Shown here piece after piece: positions 9,935 through 22,519 of a DNA stretch of 64,000 bases (position 1 is the stretch's first letter; each line of letters starts with the position of its first letter). The notes under the pieces were generated by a model, which was not told the DNA's origin, ran no database searches, and was given only the letters and a program-made list of their open reading frames with translations. The DNA is from Prinsepia uniflora (taxonomy: Eukaryota; Streptophyta; Magnoliopsida; Rosales; Rosaceae). The DNA lies in the NCBI GenBank assembly GCA_032719365.1, contig CM064863.1:22825137-22889136 (forward strand), read 5' to 3'. The translations under genes and the position numbers were made by a program.

Positions 9935-12374
9935 CTATCTTAGATCAATATCAACCTGCTCCGGATTTCCCCTTTCATTCTGGTTGGCAACAAGCTCAAT
10001 GCCTAGTTGCCCTTTGTCCCCAGCTCCAAATGCATATAGCTTCCCCGACTCAGTAAGTGCAAAAGTGTGTGCGTTCCAGTATATGGAATTGGTGAGACTG
10101 ATCTGTACAACCCGCTCACTCACTTGTTTCAGTGATGTCACAAGCTCTGGCGCCAATACATTTGAGTGCCGGTTTCCCTGCAAGATAAACAACAAGGAAA
10201 TATGATTCAGTAACTTAAGGGAAGGCAATAGCACGACTTGACCTAGTTATCAGGCCTGGCATGGTCATGTGTTCGTTTCAGATTTCATAACTTAGTACTC
10301 AATTGGTCTTAGCATTCTACCTTCGCTAATATAGGAACAAATAGAAAGGAAAAAAGTTTTCTCGAAAGAAGAAAACTTATATATATAGTTCAAAGCATGA
10401 TATAGGTTCTAGGATGGTGAAAAACATGTTGTACACATAGGATGTTGTGCAGCAATTTGATACGATTTTGGCATGTTCATATATTTAGCTATTTTCAGCA
10501 ATGTGAGTTTGTTTTCAGGCACAAACTTGCTGCAAACAATCAAACCAATTCAACAAACATATCAAATAGGAAATAAAGCTATAAACAAGACCTGTCCATC
10601 GGCAGCAGTACTGTGCCCAAGGCTAGCCGATTCTCCGCAACCAAATGAGTACACATCACCATCATCAGAAACCACAAAGGTTGTGTAATCCCCTGTAGCA
10701 ACATGTACTGCTTTTACATTGCTCAACGCTTCCACAACCTTAGGAACGGATTCACACTCTTCATTCCCATGACCTAAGCACCCATAACGGCCCCAACCCC
10801 ATGTGCAGACCCGTCCATCCTGGCCCACCACAGCGGCATGCCAAGCGCCAGCAGCAACCACCATAGGCTGAAGGTTCAGAACCTGGAACTGTTCAATTAG
10901 CCGGGGCAGCTTCTCATCAGTTCTTGAACCATGTCCAAGCTTCCCACCCAAGCCACAGCCAACAGAGTAAACTGACCTGATACGTTTCCAGATCATATAA
11001 ATGAGTGACAAAAATAAATCTTAGTATAACTTCAATTAACACAACATGAAAATATAGTAAAGGTGTAATCTTTAGTGATGCAGCCTAAAAAATAAATTTG
11101 ACATTATACGGAGTTTAAACATTCTAAAAGACTGAACATACTAATCAGAATGTTGAATATTATCAAGGCAAACAGATGAAAACAATCCTTACATGCCATT
11201 AGGTTGACAAGTCAGAGCAAGAAGGTAGCAGTATCCAGCTGCAATTTGTACCACAGGTACATTTTCAAGGGCTCCTAACAGAGGATGGGGCTCAACATCA
11301 TTTGGCTCAGTTTGGTGACCAAGTTTGCTATCATTGCCCCAAGAAAATGTGTACACCCTGCCCTCTCTTGACAGTACAGCGGTGAAGAAATTTCCAATTG
11401 CAGCTTGCACCACAAATATATCTTTCAGAGACTCGACCAACTGAGGAGCAGTAACCAGCTTCGATCCTTGAACCCCGTATTCAGTTTCGCCAAAAGAGTC
11501 CTTTCCAAAGGCATACACTTTTCCAGTATCACTAATCAGCATTGTCCTGCCAGCACCAGCAGCGGCTTGAATAATTTGAATGCCTTGCAATGATCTGCCA
11601 CATGATGGAGTGCTATTAACTTTTCTTTTTTAAGTCAACTAGTTCTCTTTCATTTTTTCTTGCATTTTACATAATAAAGTCAATAGTTGGCAACCTGATT
11701 TGCCGAGGCCGCCATTCCTCATCTGTAGTGCCATGTCCAAGCTGTCCTGAGCTGTTAGAGCCAAATGAGTAGACAGCTCCTTTTGAGGTCACAGCAATGC
11801 TGTGACCAGGCCCTGCAATCGCTTGCGATTTCTCCCTTCTGGAACATGCTTCTCCAGCCAACAAAAACCTCAGGACAAGTTTCCATGAGCCCCCACATCT
11901 TTGCTTCAATTCTTGACGCTGTTCAGCTGTCATTGGCTTAAATATAGCTCTCTTTTGGCACATGTCCAGAGCAGCAAGCTCTGATATGGACAATTCAAAC
12001 TCAGGAGCAAAGTTTGCAGGCTGCCTGAAAAAGGAACATGTGGCCTGCAACACACAAATCCAAAATCAAAATAGCAGCGTCATCAGTTCGACAATTTAAA
12101 ATCGCACTACATTTACCAAAATTTAGAGCAACATATCACTTGCCTCTAACTTTGCAAGGTCTTGAGGATCCAAATTGCAGGCAGTAAGGACATGGAGGAC
12201 AATGGAGGGGTTGGCTGCTAAAGGGAATTCTCCGGGGATGGAGGAGGTCCCGAAGCAATGGCGTTGCCGCCTTTCAAATGTTGGTACAGGTGTGGCAACA
12301 ACAATGGTGGTAATTGGCTGGTCAGGAATGTTATGGTATTGTATAGTTGGGGTTCCGCTCGCTGTGGCATCCAT
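9935..12374 (-). CDS. RCC1-repeat (regulator of chromosome condensation) family protein, 5 exons, 536 aa
   Basis: Exons on the minus strand: 12374-12144, 12044-11695, 11594-11193, 10976-10592, 10177-9935 (231+350+402+385+243 nt, frame kept throughout). The product has a 165-residue N-terminal region with 'FPLAANPSIVLHVL' and 'LDPQDLAKLEATCSFF', then seven RCC1 repeats recognisable by 'VYSFG...GQLGHG'-type cores ('KVYAFGKDSFG', 'RVYTFSWGNDSKLGH', 'VYSVGCGLGGKLGH', 'RVCTWGWGRYGCLGH', 'DVYSFGCGESASLGH', 'KLYAFGAGDKGQLG'), enough for one seven-bladed propeller. Family members include RCC1 (Ran exchange factor) and UVR8 (UV-B receptor). The sequence does not show which activity applies here; it resembles the plant RCC1-family type with an N-terminal extension (the Arabidopsis At3g26100 class, from memory). 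The ATG at 12374 is the first in frame; the frame upstream to 12413 has only a TTG. Intron 1 begins with GC rather than GT. No defects are seen, so it is probably functional. Confidence 0.93.
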
Positions 12375-13640
12375 TGGCACTGCCAAAAGTTTCGCAGCAA
12401 GCAAGCTTTGCAAAGGAGAAGTTCTAAGTTGCTGAAAATTACGAAATATCTGTACAAGAATTACTCCTTTACTCCTCTCAATTATCCAGCATTATCATCT
12501 AAAGTTTTAAACTTTAACATGTTCTTGCTAATTTCATTCAAAGAGTATCTACCTTGAAAAATATGTTACTCAGATCAACAAACTTCAAGTCTCAACCCTA
12601 CATATAAAAAAATACCTATAAAATCTTTTTATATGACAGAAAGTGCGAGAACAAGTAATGCAGCTAGTTATGCCCAAACAAACATGTCATAGCAAATGGA
12701 GTCAAACCAAACTGGACTTTAGCATTAAAAAACGTTTGCAACAAAAGATCCATCATCTGCGAAATTGGGGAGAAATTCATAATCCGACCATTTGATTATT
12801 GACAGTTCATCAAAGGCGAAAACAGGAAAATTTCCTTACTTTCCAAATGGTAAGGGGTTAACAGGAAACCCAAAACCTCAAAATAGTGAAAAAACTTGAG
12901 GCAAACTAAAAGATGGAGACTTCGAGAAGAAGAATACTAGTCTTCCATGAATGGATATACCCACCATCAAAAGACAACCAAAAAAAAAAGGAAAGAATTT
13001 TGCTATCAGCATAGAAAATTTTATTCCACGTAAACTCTTTATAACTTAAACCGGTCGGATTAGCCCGATCAAAATGAACCAAGCAAGAAAAATGAGTTCC
13101 ATCATCATTTTGATACCAATAACAGAGGTTGAAGTTAAAGCAAACGTTTTTTTTTTTGGCAGAGAATCGGCCATAGAGATCAAAACTTTGGCACACCTGG
13201 ATCAAATAATCATCAGAAAATTCGAAAATCGTTTAGAACAGTTGATCAACCACCAAAACAAACAAAAGCAAAGAGAGCGATGAAGAATCCACCAAAAACA
13301 TGACGCAATCACATGCTTCATAAAGCTTGTAAATTGTACATTATGATCATCACAGATCGAGACCCAACAACTAAGAAACGAAGAATTACATATGAGAGAG
13401 ACCCACGATTCCTGAAAACCCATTTGCATCCGTCAACAATTGCAGAGAATTTGACGTTTTTCTTAGACAAAAAGAGCAAAAGTTGGATCAAATTAAAGAG
13501 AAAAAAGGTGGAGTTTTGATCAAAGGGGTTGGTCTGGTATCCTAGAGAGTGGCAGGGGATATTTTCTGAGGGATTTTAGAGATAAGAGGAAGGGGAATTT
13601 TGGTGTTTTTGTCTGAGAGAGTGGATGAATGAATATATGA
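12375..13640 (-). promoter_or_regulatory. Probable 5' UTR (with intron) and promoter of the RCC1-repeat gene
   Basis: On the minus strand a good 3' splice site (TTTTCAG, ending at 12432) lies 57 nt before the ATG, suggesting a leader intron upstream. The minus-strand sequence at 13640-13480 is C/T-rich, typical of plant leaders, and is a likely transcription start region. Which donor is used cannot be decided from sequence alone. Open frames inside this stretch have no recognisable domain. Confidence 0.4.
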
Positions 13641-15995
13641 AATGAATAGTTGAAGTAATTTTGATTTCTTTTTTTTTTTCTTTTTCTTTTCTATGGGGAT
13701 TGGGAGGTCTCTGTTTGCTTGGGGTGGTGATTAAGCTTTTACTTACTCTATATTTGTAGTATTCTCCTTGTTACACGTCAGCTCCCTCTTGACTACGGTA
13801 ACTCCAACTCCAACTGATTTTAATAAAATTCTATGGCTTTGCGAAAGCTAAGGTGAAAACTAAGAGGGAGAGAAGTTTACATAAAACCCAACGTGTCTCC
13901 TTTATAAAAATTACTTTGATTTGGGTCCCAATAAATTATGGCAACATGGTATTTTCTTCGAGAATAATGTATATGTTTCGAAATTCAACTTCGATAAATA
14001 ATTGATTACTTATTATGTGAAGTACCATTGTATATGGAAGTTAATCATTTTCAATTGAATTCTAATTGGTTGCTTATATATTGGTGAATGGTGACAATTT
14101 AGGATTATTCTAATATTTGTTTAAGACGTTTAGGAATCAAATTAGTAGGGTAACGTGTGTATTCCACTAGTGCAAGGTACATAATTTTTGTTTATCATTG
14201 TGATTGTAGTGTAACATTACCACTCACTTGAAAAAATGTCATATATATTACATCATCATAATAAGCTATAATGCTAATGATATAATTAGATGGACGGGCA
14301 AAACTCTAGCCGCAACCTCTCTCTCTAAAATAAACTCTCCAATTCTTCCTTTAAAAAAACCCTTTAGCCAACTTCTCTCTGAGGTGGAGTCTTCAATTTC
14401 CACCACTTTGGTGGTAAATTTGGAGGAAACTTCCACCTCCCCCTCCCTTTACTTTTTTTCCCCTTGTTTTCTTGATAACTCCCTTTCCTTTCCTCTCTAA
14501 GATTTTGTTTCCAGTCTCCTTCCCCAGTTTCCGTCATCCTTGGCATTGGAACCAGGCTTGGCGGTGCTGACTAAGCTCACAGTGGACTGATGGAGTTGGG
14601 ATCTTATCTATCTTAGTGTGGTTCGTCGGTATCTTGACCTTTTTGGCCACTTTTGCTTCTGTTGCTTTCGATTTACTTTCTTTTTCTGCCATTGTTTCTC
14701 CTCACCAAACCACACACATATCTTCCCACTCTCTACTCATAATGTTGTTCTCCCTAAAATCTTTTTCCTTTAGATCTAGTTTGGTTTCTGTCTTGGCTTC
14801 TCCACTGGGTTCTGTCATCAATTTGTCAGTCATTTTTTTACCTTATTGATCGCCTAAGTATGCTGATCTTTGGTGGCCTTGTGTTTCCAATCCATACTCT
14901 ATTGATCGATCTCTTCGATTTCGAACTTGTTTGTGTTCTAGGGTTGTGTAATGTTTTGGAAGTTTATTTTCTTTTGACTTTTTATGTTTTGGGTTTATTT
15001 GTTTTTTAATTTGAGTCTTTTAATTCTTATTTGTATTATTGGACTCTTCTAATAAATAAATTTATTCTTTGGACAAAAATAATAATAATAAGAGGGACGG
15101 GTAAGGACTAGGGAGTGTGTAAAATATGTATAATTTTATATATTTTATTATAAAGTAGAATATTTGGTTAGGACTATTTATCAATACCGAAAAATCGACC
15201 TAATAATCGAACTAAACTAAACCATCCTGAATATAACTGAAACGATAAAAAATCGTAATAAAAGATGAAAAATCGAACCAAAATGGAAATAGTTCGGTTT
15301 TAATTTCAGTGGTACCTTATCAAACTGGCTTTACAACAAATCACAAACCCTGCCAAAATGAAACTACATCGTTTTGGCCATCATATTCACTCTTCATTTT
15401 CACTTCACTTTCGTCTCCTTCATTTCAATCTCACTCTCATGTCGTACCAGGCCATCATCAACCATCTCAAAACCTTAACACCTCACTAGTCAATGTCCTC
15501 ACCCTCACCCTCACCCTTACCCTTACCTCACGCCCTCACGCCTTCACGCTCTCAAACCCTCTCGCCTTCACGCATCACGCCTCACTTTCAAGCCTCACCA
15601 ATCACCATGTCAAAACCCACACACCCTCATGTCCACTCGAATCCTCAATCTCAAAACTCTTCGTAACTATAGTCGTCTATAAGAAACGATGTCGTCATCC
15701 TCAATATTTTCATTCCTCAAACTCAAAGCCATCGACAAGGTCAAAACCTCCCATCAGGAAGAAAACCGAAAAAAAAATCAAATTTGAATCAAACTGACTA
15801 GTCCTATTTGATTTTCGGTTCAAATTGAAAAACAAAAATGGCAAGTAGGACCAATACCAATACTAATATTGGTCCCAACTTGTGTTGTGTTATCTTGTGA
15901 TGGCGATTTTGGACTTGTTTGTGTTCTATTATGGTGGCGTACTACTCAAATGTGGCGGTTAGCAAAGCTTCTCTTAGATTCTAGGGTTTTTTTTT
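13641..15995. other. Intergenic DNA with pyrimidine-rich and A/T-rich segments
   Basis: No gene recognised. 14310-14860 is strongly C/T-rich on the plus strand, and 14990-15095 ends in AATAATAATAATAAG after TTTATTCTTTGGAC, which resembles the 3' tail of a LINE-type element but lacks any coding evidence. 15175-15310 and 15760-15850 contain similar 'aaccgaa/ttcggtt'-type A/T-rich sequence that could be ends of an old DNA element. A 162-codon plus frame at 15309-15797 is low-complexity Ser/Thr/His/Pro and probably not a gene. Confidence 0.35.
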
Positions 15996-18927
15996 TGTAA
16001 CGACCCGTCCCGAGTATCGGGATTTAATATTATTTAATTATGATTTAGAATGACTAATCTGGGATTAGTTGAGTGATTTCGGGCGAATTGTGCAAAATGA
16101 CCGTTTTGCCCCTAGGTGTGGGCAAAACGTTGACTTTTAATTAGGACGGTCAAATGGACTTTGACCAATGACTGTGACGTATTTTGGGACGTCACGAGTT
16201 CATAGACAGGTGGCACGTTCGATTTCGACATTCGTGGTGAAAGTTATGACGTTCGGAAGTTCAGGGACATTTTCGTAATTTGGACGAAATGGGGGAAAAT
16301 GTTGACTTTTTGATCAAGAGGTCCGATCGCCGAGGGCCAAGGACCGTTATGTAGTGCGGGTCGATACAAATCCATTGACAGGCGGCACGCCGAAATCGGA
16401 CTTCGTACGAGGAAGTTATGGTCGGAAACGTGAAATCGGGGAAGTTTACGGCTCGGTAACCGTTTCGATTATTTTATTCTGAAATGGTGGTTGGAGGACA
16501 CTTGTATGAGTGACAAGTGTCACTCACCCATTGGCTAGATTGGATCATGTTCCATTAACCATAAATTATATGCTAAAGTTCCACTATGGAATTAATTAGG
16601 ATTAAACCTCTGCTTTAATCTGAGCCATCCATCTCACTCCCCAGATTCCATCTCAGCCGTTCATCTCATCTCTTCCTTCCTATTTATGTTCAGCCTTCTT
16701 CTCCTTACCCGTGAACAAGCAAAACAGGGAGGTGAGAATTGGATTCTGGCCATGATCAATCTTCCTTCCACAATTGATTGTGCAACTGGAAATTGAGTGA
16801 TTTGCGGAACGATTTGGCTGAGGGAGAACACGAGAGACTACGTGGGGCTGTGAAAACCGAAAATCGGAATTTTGGAGCAATGGAGGGAAATTCAAAATTT
16901 GAGATATGGGCTCTGAGGGTCGATTTGGAGTTCAATTTGAGCCTTCTGGGATTGCCTCGATCACAACCAGCTCAAGAACGAAGAATTTTGGCAACCTTTT
17001 GGCTTTGAACTGACTTGGTGGCAGAGAAGGAGTTTGAGGATTGAGTCGTGATTCTAGAGGGATTAAACGATGAAATTGGATTAGCAAATGAGTTTACCTT
17101 GGTCCAACGAAGCTTCTCAGTGGATCAATTTAAGGAAATCCAGTGGAATTGATGAAATCCAAATGATGAACAGTGCCCAGATGTTCTTCGATGTTCATCT
17201 TCAAGTCGTTGGATTTCAGGTAAGGATTGTTGTAATTAGGTTTACAGACATATAGTTAGACATATAACGAACCTATTTGAGTGTTCAATTGAAAGGATTA
17301 AGGTGGATTTTGACAGTGAACGAATCGGGTCATCTCGCGGGTCAAATGGACCCGTTTACCAGAGAAATGGGAGGACGATGACTGTAGCAGTCACTGTAGC
17401 AGGCGCGTGGTTTTCACGCGCAGCCACTCACGGCGGCGCGTGACGGCGCGTGGGTACGAATCTCGAGGTGAGGTCAACATGACTTTTGTCCTATACAGCA
17501 TAACAAACATTTTAGCATTGGTTTCGTATCAATCGGACCCCGTTTCGATATTGTTCGGGATGTCCGCAGGTTTTTAATCCAGTTTTAAAAATACTTAAAA
17601 ATGCGGAAAAATTACAAGACTTTAATAGGATGTTAATGAAGGGGTTGGTAACCCTCTATTGTGATTTGGACAGGATTGGGAGTCCCGGTGATAGTGGTGT
17701 GGCCCGGGAAGGCCTATGGCACGCGTATCGAGGTGCTCGGTTAAACGGTCTGTGAGTGGACATTGGTTTTATAAATTTGATGCATGCATAACTGTTTCAT
17801 GATTGTTATAATTGTGATTTTATGGTTTATTTTGGATATCGGTGAATTTATATGATTTCACGCATTTCGAGGTGATTTACGTGTTTGCACGTAAATCGAA
17901 GTTTTCTGGATTCGCACTGGTTTCCATAATCGAGGGTTGAAATGATTTCATGAAACGGTTATGGATTTGGTAAAGTGAATTCGGGCCAGGGGCCCAATTG
18001 ATTTAAGAAATCGAGCTAGGGGCCCAGTTGACTTATGAAAACGGGTCAGGGGCCCAGTTGATTTACATATGCAATTTCGGGTCGGGAACCCTAAAATGGA
18101 ATTGAATAAATGATTTCGAATTTGATAATCAACTATTTGGACTTACGACGGTTTTATGGAAATTCGGGGCAGGGCCCTTGTGATATTTTGGAAATGAATG
18201 ATAAAATGTGTTCCATAAAACCATCTCGATACGAGGATATATATTGGTCTCCTCCAAGTGTCGGGGACACTGGAGAAGTCACGGTGCATTGTCTACGAGG
18301 GGTCATTGTACGGAGCAGCCGGACCGTATAGTGATCCAGGAGCAGGATTGCTATGATTAGACGTCAAGGACGTCAGGCTTCGGGGATGTTAGAGATATGG
18401 ACCCGGTGAGACCCCGGGCAGCACGCGTTGCTTAATACCGTGAAATATGACGTCGGGGACGTCAAGCGTCTGGGACGCTAGGCATCGGGGATGCCGGAGA
18501 TGGAAAAATAATAAATAAATATTACTGGATTTATGAAATAACTCTTGGATTGACTTTTGGGATTTGAAACTATGCTTTGGTTTCCGGGCTAAGGCCCTAA
18601 TGGTTATTTCTAAATAAATTTGTGATTATTGGTTTTTGGTGCATGCATATGTTTTTACTGAGGGGCATAAATGTCTTTATAAATGTTTTAAACAGACTTG
18701 TTTATTTTCGTCCACTCACAGTTTTTGTTTTTAATGCCCTTCAAGTTGATTCCGGAAGTGACTGCAGCAGAGTCTGGGACATCGCACACCTCCTCCATCG
18801 ATCATTGCGCACTCTGGAAGCCCGTTTGGGCAGTGGCAATAGGTTATCCCTTGTCTGACACCTCTTGTCGGACGGGAGCATGACACATTCCATGGTAATC
18901 CCGGGGGAATTGGGATGGGTCATGTCA
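15996..18927 (+). repeat. Element A 5' LTR (2932 bp)
   Basis: TG at 15996 and CA at 18926-18927. Landmarks in order: inverted TGACG pair (16174-16195), palindrome GAGTGACAAGTGTCACTC (16508-16525), TATTTAT TATA-like site (16680-16686), GC-rich CGCGTGG block (17402-17455), the phrase GTGAGTGGAC (17753-17762), three 30-bp GGGGCCCA-bearing units (about 17982-18071), CCACTCACAG (18712-18721), and the terminal TCTGACACC...GGACGGGAGCA block. Open frames inside it are fortuitous. Confidence 0.93.
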
Positions 18928-18929
18928 AG

Positions 18930-18942
18930 TGGTATCAGAGCA
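18930..18942 (+). other. Primer binding site of element A
   Basis: TGGTATCAGAGCA begins two bases after the LTR. This is the standard plant primer site complementary to the 3' end of initiator methionine tRNA. Confidence 0.92.
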
Positions 18943-21900
18943 GGTTTGCTCTTTTGTGCGCGAAGGTCGAGGGTGTGATGTCTCTTTGGGCTGCAGTTCC
19001 GTTGTCAACCTGATAGATAGTTTTGGGTTTGAGTAGTGGATAAAGTGTGTTTGGCCGATACGCTGTGCGTTAATGCGATTCGACCCAAGTGGGGTTGTTT
19101 GTGATTAATTGGTAATGTGGGACCGTCGGTTCGGTCATGTGATGATGGATTTTTATGCTACTGGGCACAGCTGGGTTCAGGGAACCCCATTTGATAATGA
19201 GATGGAAATGCGAAACTCAGTTGAGTAATGGTCTATTGTATGGTCCCCGGTAGTATTGGCTAGTGTTCGGGGTGTTGGTGCATCGGAGTTATCCGATGAC
19301 CTTCGTGGTGGAACCCACGATGGAACCCACGTTGAGTTGATGATTGGATAGGAATTGACGTCTATACGATGTCAGGACCGCGGGGTCGGTCAGGTTGTGA
19401 TTTTACTGCGGAAGGCAGTTGGGTTCGGTGGAACCCTTGGGTGTGATTTTGGAACCCTAATTTATAATTAATGATAGAAAGTGAACTTTAAATGGGAAAT
19501 TTTGCTGCGACGAGCAGCTGAGGTCGTGGATGACCATGTGGCTGACTCTAGTGAGTCTAGTCAGGATTATGGGATTCGATCCTCGGGTACGGTTATGGGA
19601 TAAAATATGGAATTCCGTGTTGGATCGATAATTGTGTGAGGTGTAGATACGGATCTTGACAGCGATGACTGTTGGTCGACAGTTGTGTCGAGATGACTGG
19701 CTATCGAGGGTATTTAGTGTGGTTTTAATACGTGAGGATCAGGGACGTTCAAGGAACGTTCATTTTCCTGATGTACGGATGGTCAAATTGAGGTACCCAT
19801 AGTCGTGGGGTATGAGTGGTGATACGGTGATCGTCGTTCGGTGTGAACGGAGATCCAGGGTATCAACTTGCACACAGTGTGCTAGCGTGAATGTTTCTGT
19901 GCTAGTGTGGACGTTCGTGTGCTAGTGTGGGTGTATGGATGCTGTGTGTTGAGGCAAGTGTCGGTGATACTAGCACTGGTGTTGGTGCCGGTGTCGGTGA
20001 ATGAGGTTGTGATGAGCCACGAGTTGGGATGTGACTCTGTCTTGAGGGACATATGATTGGTATCTGCGACTCAGTGGTGGTTGAGTCATGGACTGGATAG
20101 GATCCAGTGGGGGTTGTGACGTGTTGGGATAAGTCCCAACAGTTATGAGATAACAAGTGATGAATGGATAAAAAGGTATGTTTGAGACTTGAGGAATCTA
20201 GGGACGATGTTCCCTACGTCATGAGAATCAGTGGATTTGGGGAGTTGTTATCAACTCCGAGATTGGTAAGATTGTATATTTCTTATATCCCCAGAAAGTG
20301 CAAGGAAATTACTAGAATGGAGAATACGGGGAAAACCACTTGTGGTATTGATGTGGGATTTTGTGATTGTGAATCACGTGGAACCTGAGAATTGAACCTG
20401 TAAAGGTTGAGATGTGAGACGAAGGCAGTAAGGTAGGCACATCCAGGAAGAGTTGAGAAATTCCCGTTCGGAATCGGGGTGTGTGCATAAATGATTATTA
20501 ACGGACGTGAGGTCCGAGTAATGAATTGATTGTGGACACGTGGTTGTCCAAGTGAGTTGAGGATGTGGGCAGTCCAGTGGTTGGACTTGACATCTCATTG
20601 GGAGCATGTCTGTTTCCACCATGGTTGGAACTCCCGATTCGGGGAGAGTTGTGATTGGGGGACGAGAGGAGTGCTCGTTTCCACATCGGTGATTGGTATT
20701 CTGAAGTCATTGGTGTTGACTTCTTATTTTCTGCCGTGGCAGATGATGAGTGTTGTTACTAGTACGTTGAGCGTGTATTGGTGAATGGACCCATGATCGG
20801 CCTTGGGTCATTGGACACAAAAAGTTGTGTATAATTCTGGATTTGGGGGTGAAATGCGAGGTCATCATTTCCCCCAAGGGAAATCTGACGAAGGATTCAA
20901 TGAGGGTGTAAGACCCTACGATCAGTTTTCAGATGGATTGTTAGCGACGTGAGCATGTGTGGATCCTAGGTGGATCTGAATTGTGATGTTGTGGACTTTG
21001 GGCATGGTGACGATCTAGGATCGTGATGTTACTTGTCTGACGACGTAGTGATGGATCTGGATCATGATCTTGATGATCCATATAGGTGAGAGTTTATCGC
21101 TTTTACCTTGGTATGGGAGTTGTAAATGACGGGACTGAACTTCGTTTCGAAGTGAAGCCCATATGATTTGTTACTCGGGTGAGTAGGTTTCCGATGTGGT
21201 CGGATTTTGTAAACCTTAGACGTGTGGATATTGGGATGGGCTTCCCTATGAAGTCAATCGAGTGTTTTGAGCAGGTAACCGATGAGTTCGGCTTTGGTAC
21301 GTCTCGGTGGACGTGAACGAGATTTTGGGTTTTGGAATCGAATTTCTGGGTGACGATTCAGGATTCGATTTCGAAGCTCGAGAGTAGATTACTGGATTAG
21401 GGTGCGGAATGATTATTCCAATGCTAGCTTACGAAATAATGATTTCGGATTCGTATTTGGAAATGGATATTGGGTCGGAGTTTTGATCTGTCTGGTATAG
21501 TATCTGACAGATGGACTCTAGAGTAATTAGAACGTGTTTGGCCACAACCTAGGTGGTTGTAGACGGATTGATGGGTAGATGTACGTACAGGGTACGTTGT
21601 ACAAGGATTGATACTAGTTAGGCTGGGTGGTGCCTAATGGCGGTACATGGGATGTACCAATGGTGTGTGATTAAACGTGTTGGTAATCGGCTTGGTTCCA
21701 ATATCATTTGTTTGGTTGGGATTGTGGACTGGACATTGGATACTGTGCACTGGGCAGAGTTATTCTCGTTGGGTTCAGCGATTCTATGAGCATGCGCTCT
21801 TAGCCACGGATGGCTAGTGAACCCCAGTGTGGAGATGTGTGATCACTGCTGGGTGGTATTCATTGCGTTCCAGTTACACCACTTGATTGAGTAAGTTGAC

Positions 21901-22506
21901 GGTATACGTGCACTCAGGATGAGTGAGTTGGTGGTCAGTGAAACCACGAGTAGCCTTACGTGATGTTATTACGCCGTGATTTTCCAGCGTCATGGTTCGC
22001 TGACGGAGTAGGCGGTTATGGACATTGAGATTGATATGTGTCGCAGGATTGGGCTTGCCCTGCGAATTGGGATCATGTGGTTGATCTTACGCTACATTGA
22101 GGGTGATGTAGTACGAGGTGTTGTCACTGATTAGTCGATGGTTCGAGCCTTACTAGGGTGGTAAAGCTTAGTGGTGACAGTTTGACTGATGGTGTCAGCA
22201 TGGACTGACAGGTGTGTTTTGGTGACTCCCAGGGGGGAGCAGACGTCGGATATATTGATGATTGAATGAAACCGACAAGGCGAAAGAGTCAGCTAAAGGG
22301 TAAATTGACAAGGATCTGGTGATCAATTTCACTCTCGGTGTCGAGTATAGTCGGTACTGTGAGAGACCATCATGGCACGTCTGAGTTCAGACGAGCTTTG
22401 TGTTGGTTAGTGGGTGTACAAGTGTACACAGATGTGTGACCAAATTGTTTTTCCACGAGGTGGTTGTGGAATAAGGATATTGGTAATTTCGAGGACGAAA
22501 TTATTT
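18943..22506 (+). other. Element A internal region, non-coding
   Basis: About 3.6 kb without a polymerase, integrase or capsid motif in any frame; the longest open frames are under 90 codons. It is not random sequence: blocks recur in the diverged element B, for example CTTCCCTATGAAGTCAATCG at 21241-21260 and at 30085-30104, the ATCCAGGG...GCACACAGTGTGCT segment near 19853-19883, and a GGTG/CCGGTG-rich run near 19976-19998. This suggests a shared and possibly constrained RNA. Confidence 0.8.
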
Positions 22507-22519
22507 AAGGAGGGAAGGT
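22507..22519 (+). other. Polypurine tract of element A
   Basis: AAGGAGGGAAGGT directly precedes the 3' LTR. The upstream AATTTCGAGGACGAAATTA (22485-22503) is the short conserved tail seen at the end of many Tekay/Del chromoviruses. Confidence 0.88.

Noticed and set aside
12375..12413. Upstream extension of the RCC1-gene frame
   Set aside because: The frame is open but contains no ATG before 12374; a 3' splice site at 12432 fits an untranslated leader better.
15490..15530. CCCTCACCC/CCCTTACCC run resembling telomere repeats
   Set aside because: The plant telomere unit is CCCTAAA; this run is irregular, short and part of a C/T-rich stretch.
15309..15797. 162-codon open frame
   Set aside because: Ser/Thr/His/Pro-rich low complexity from C/T-rich DNA, no domain, no gene context.
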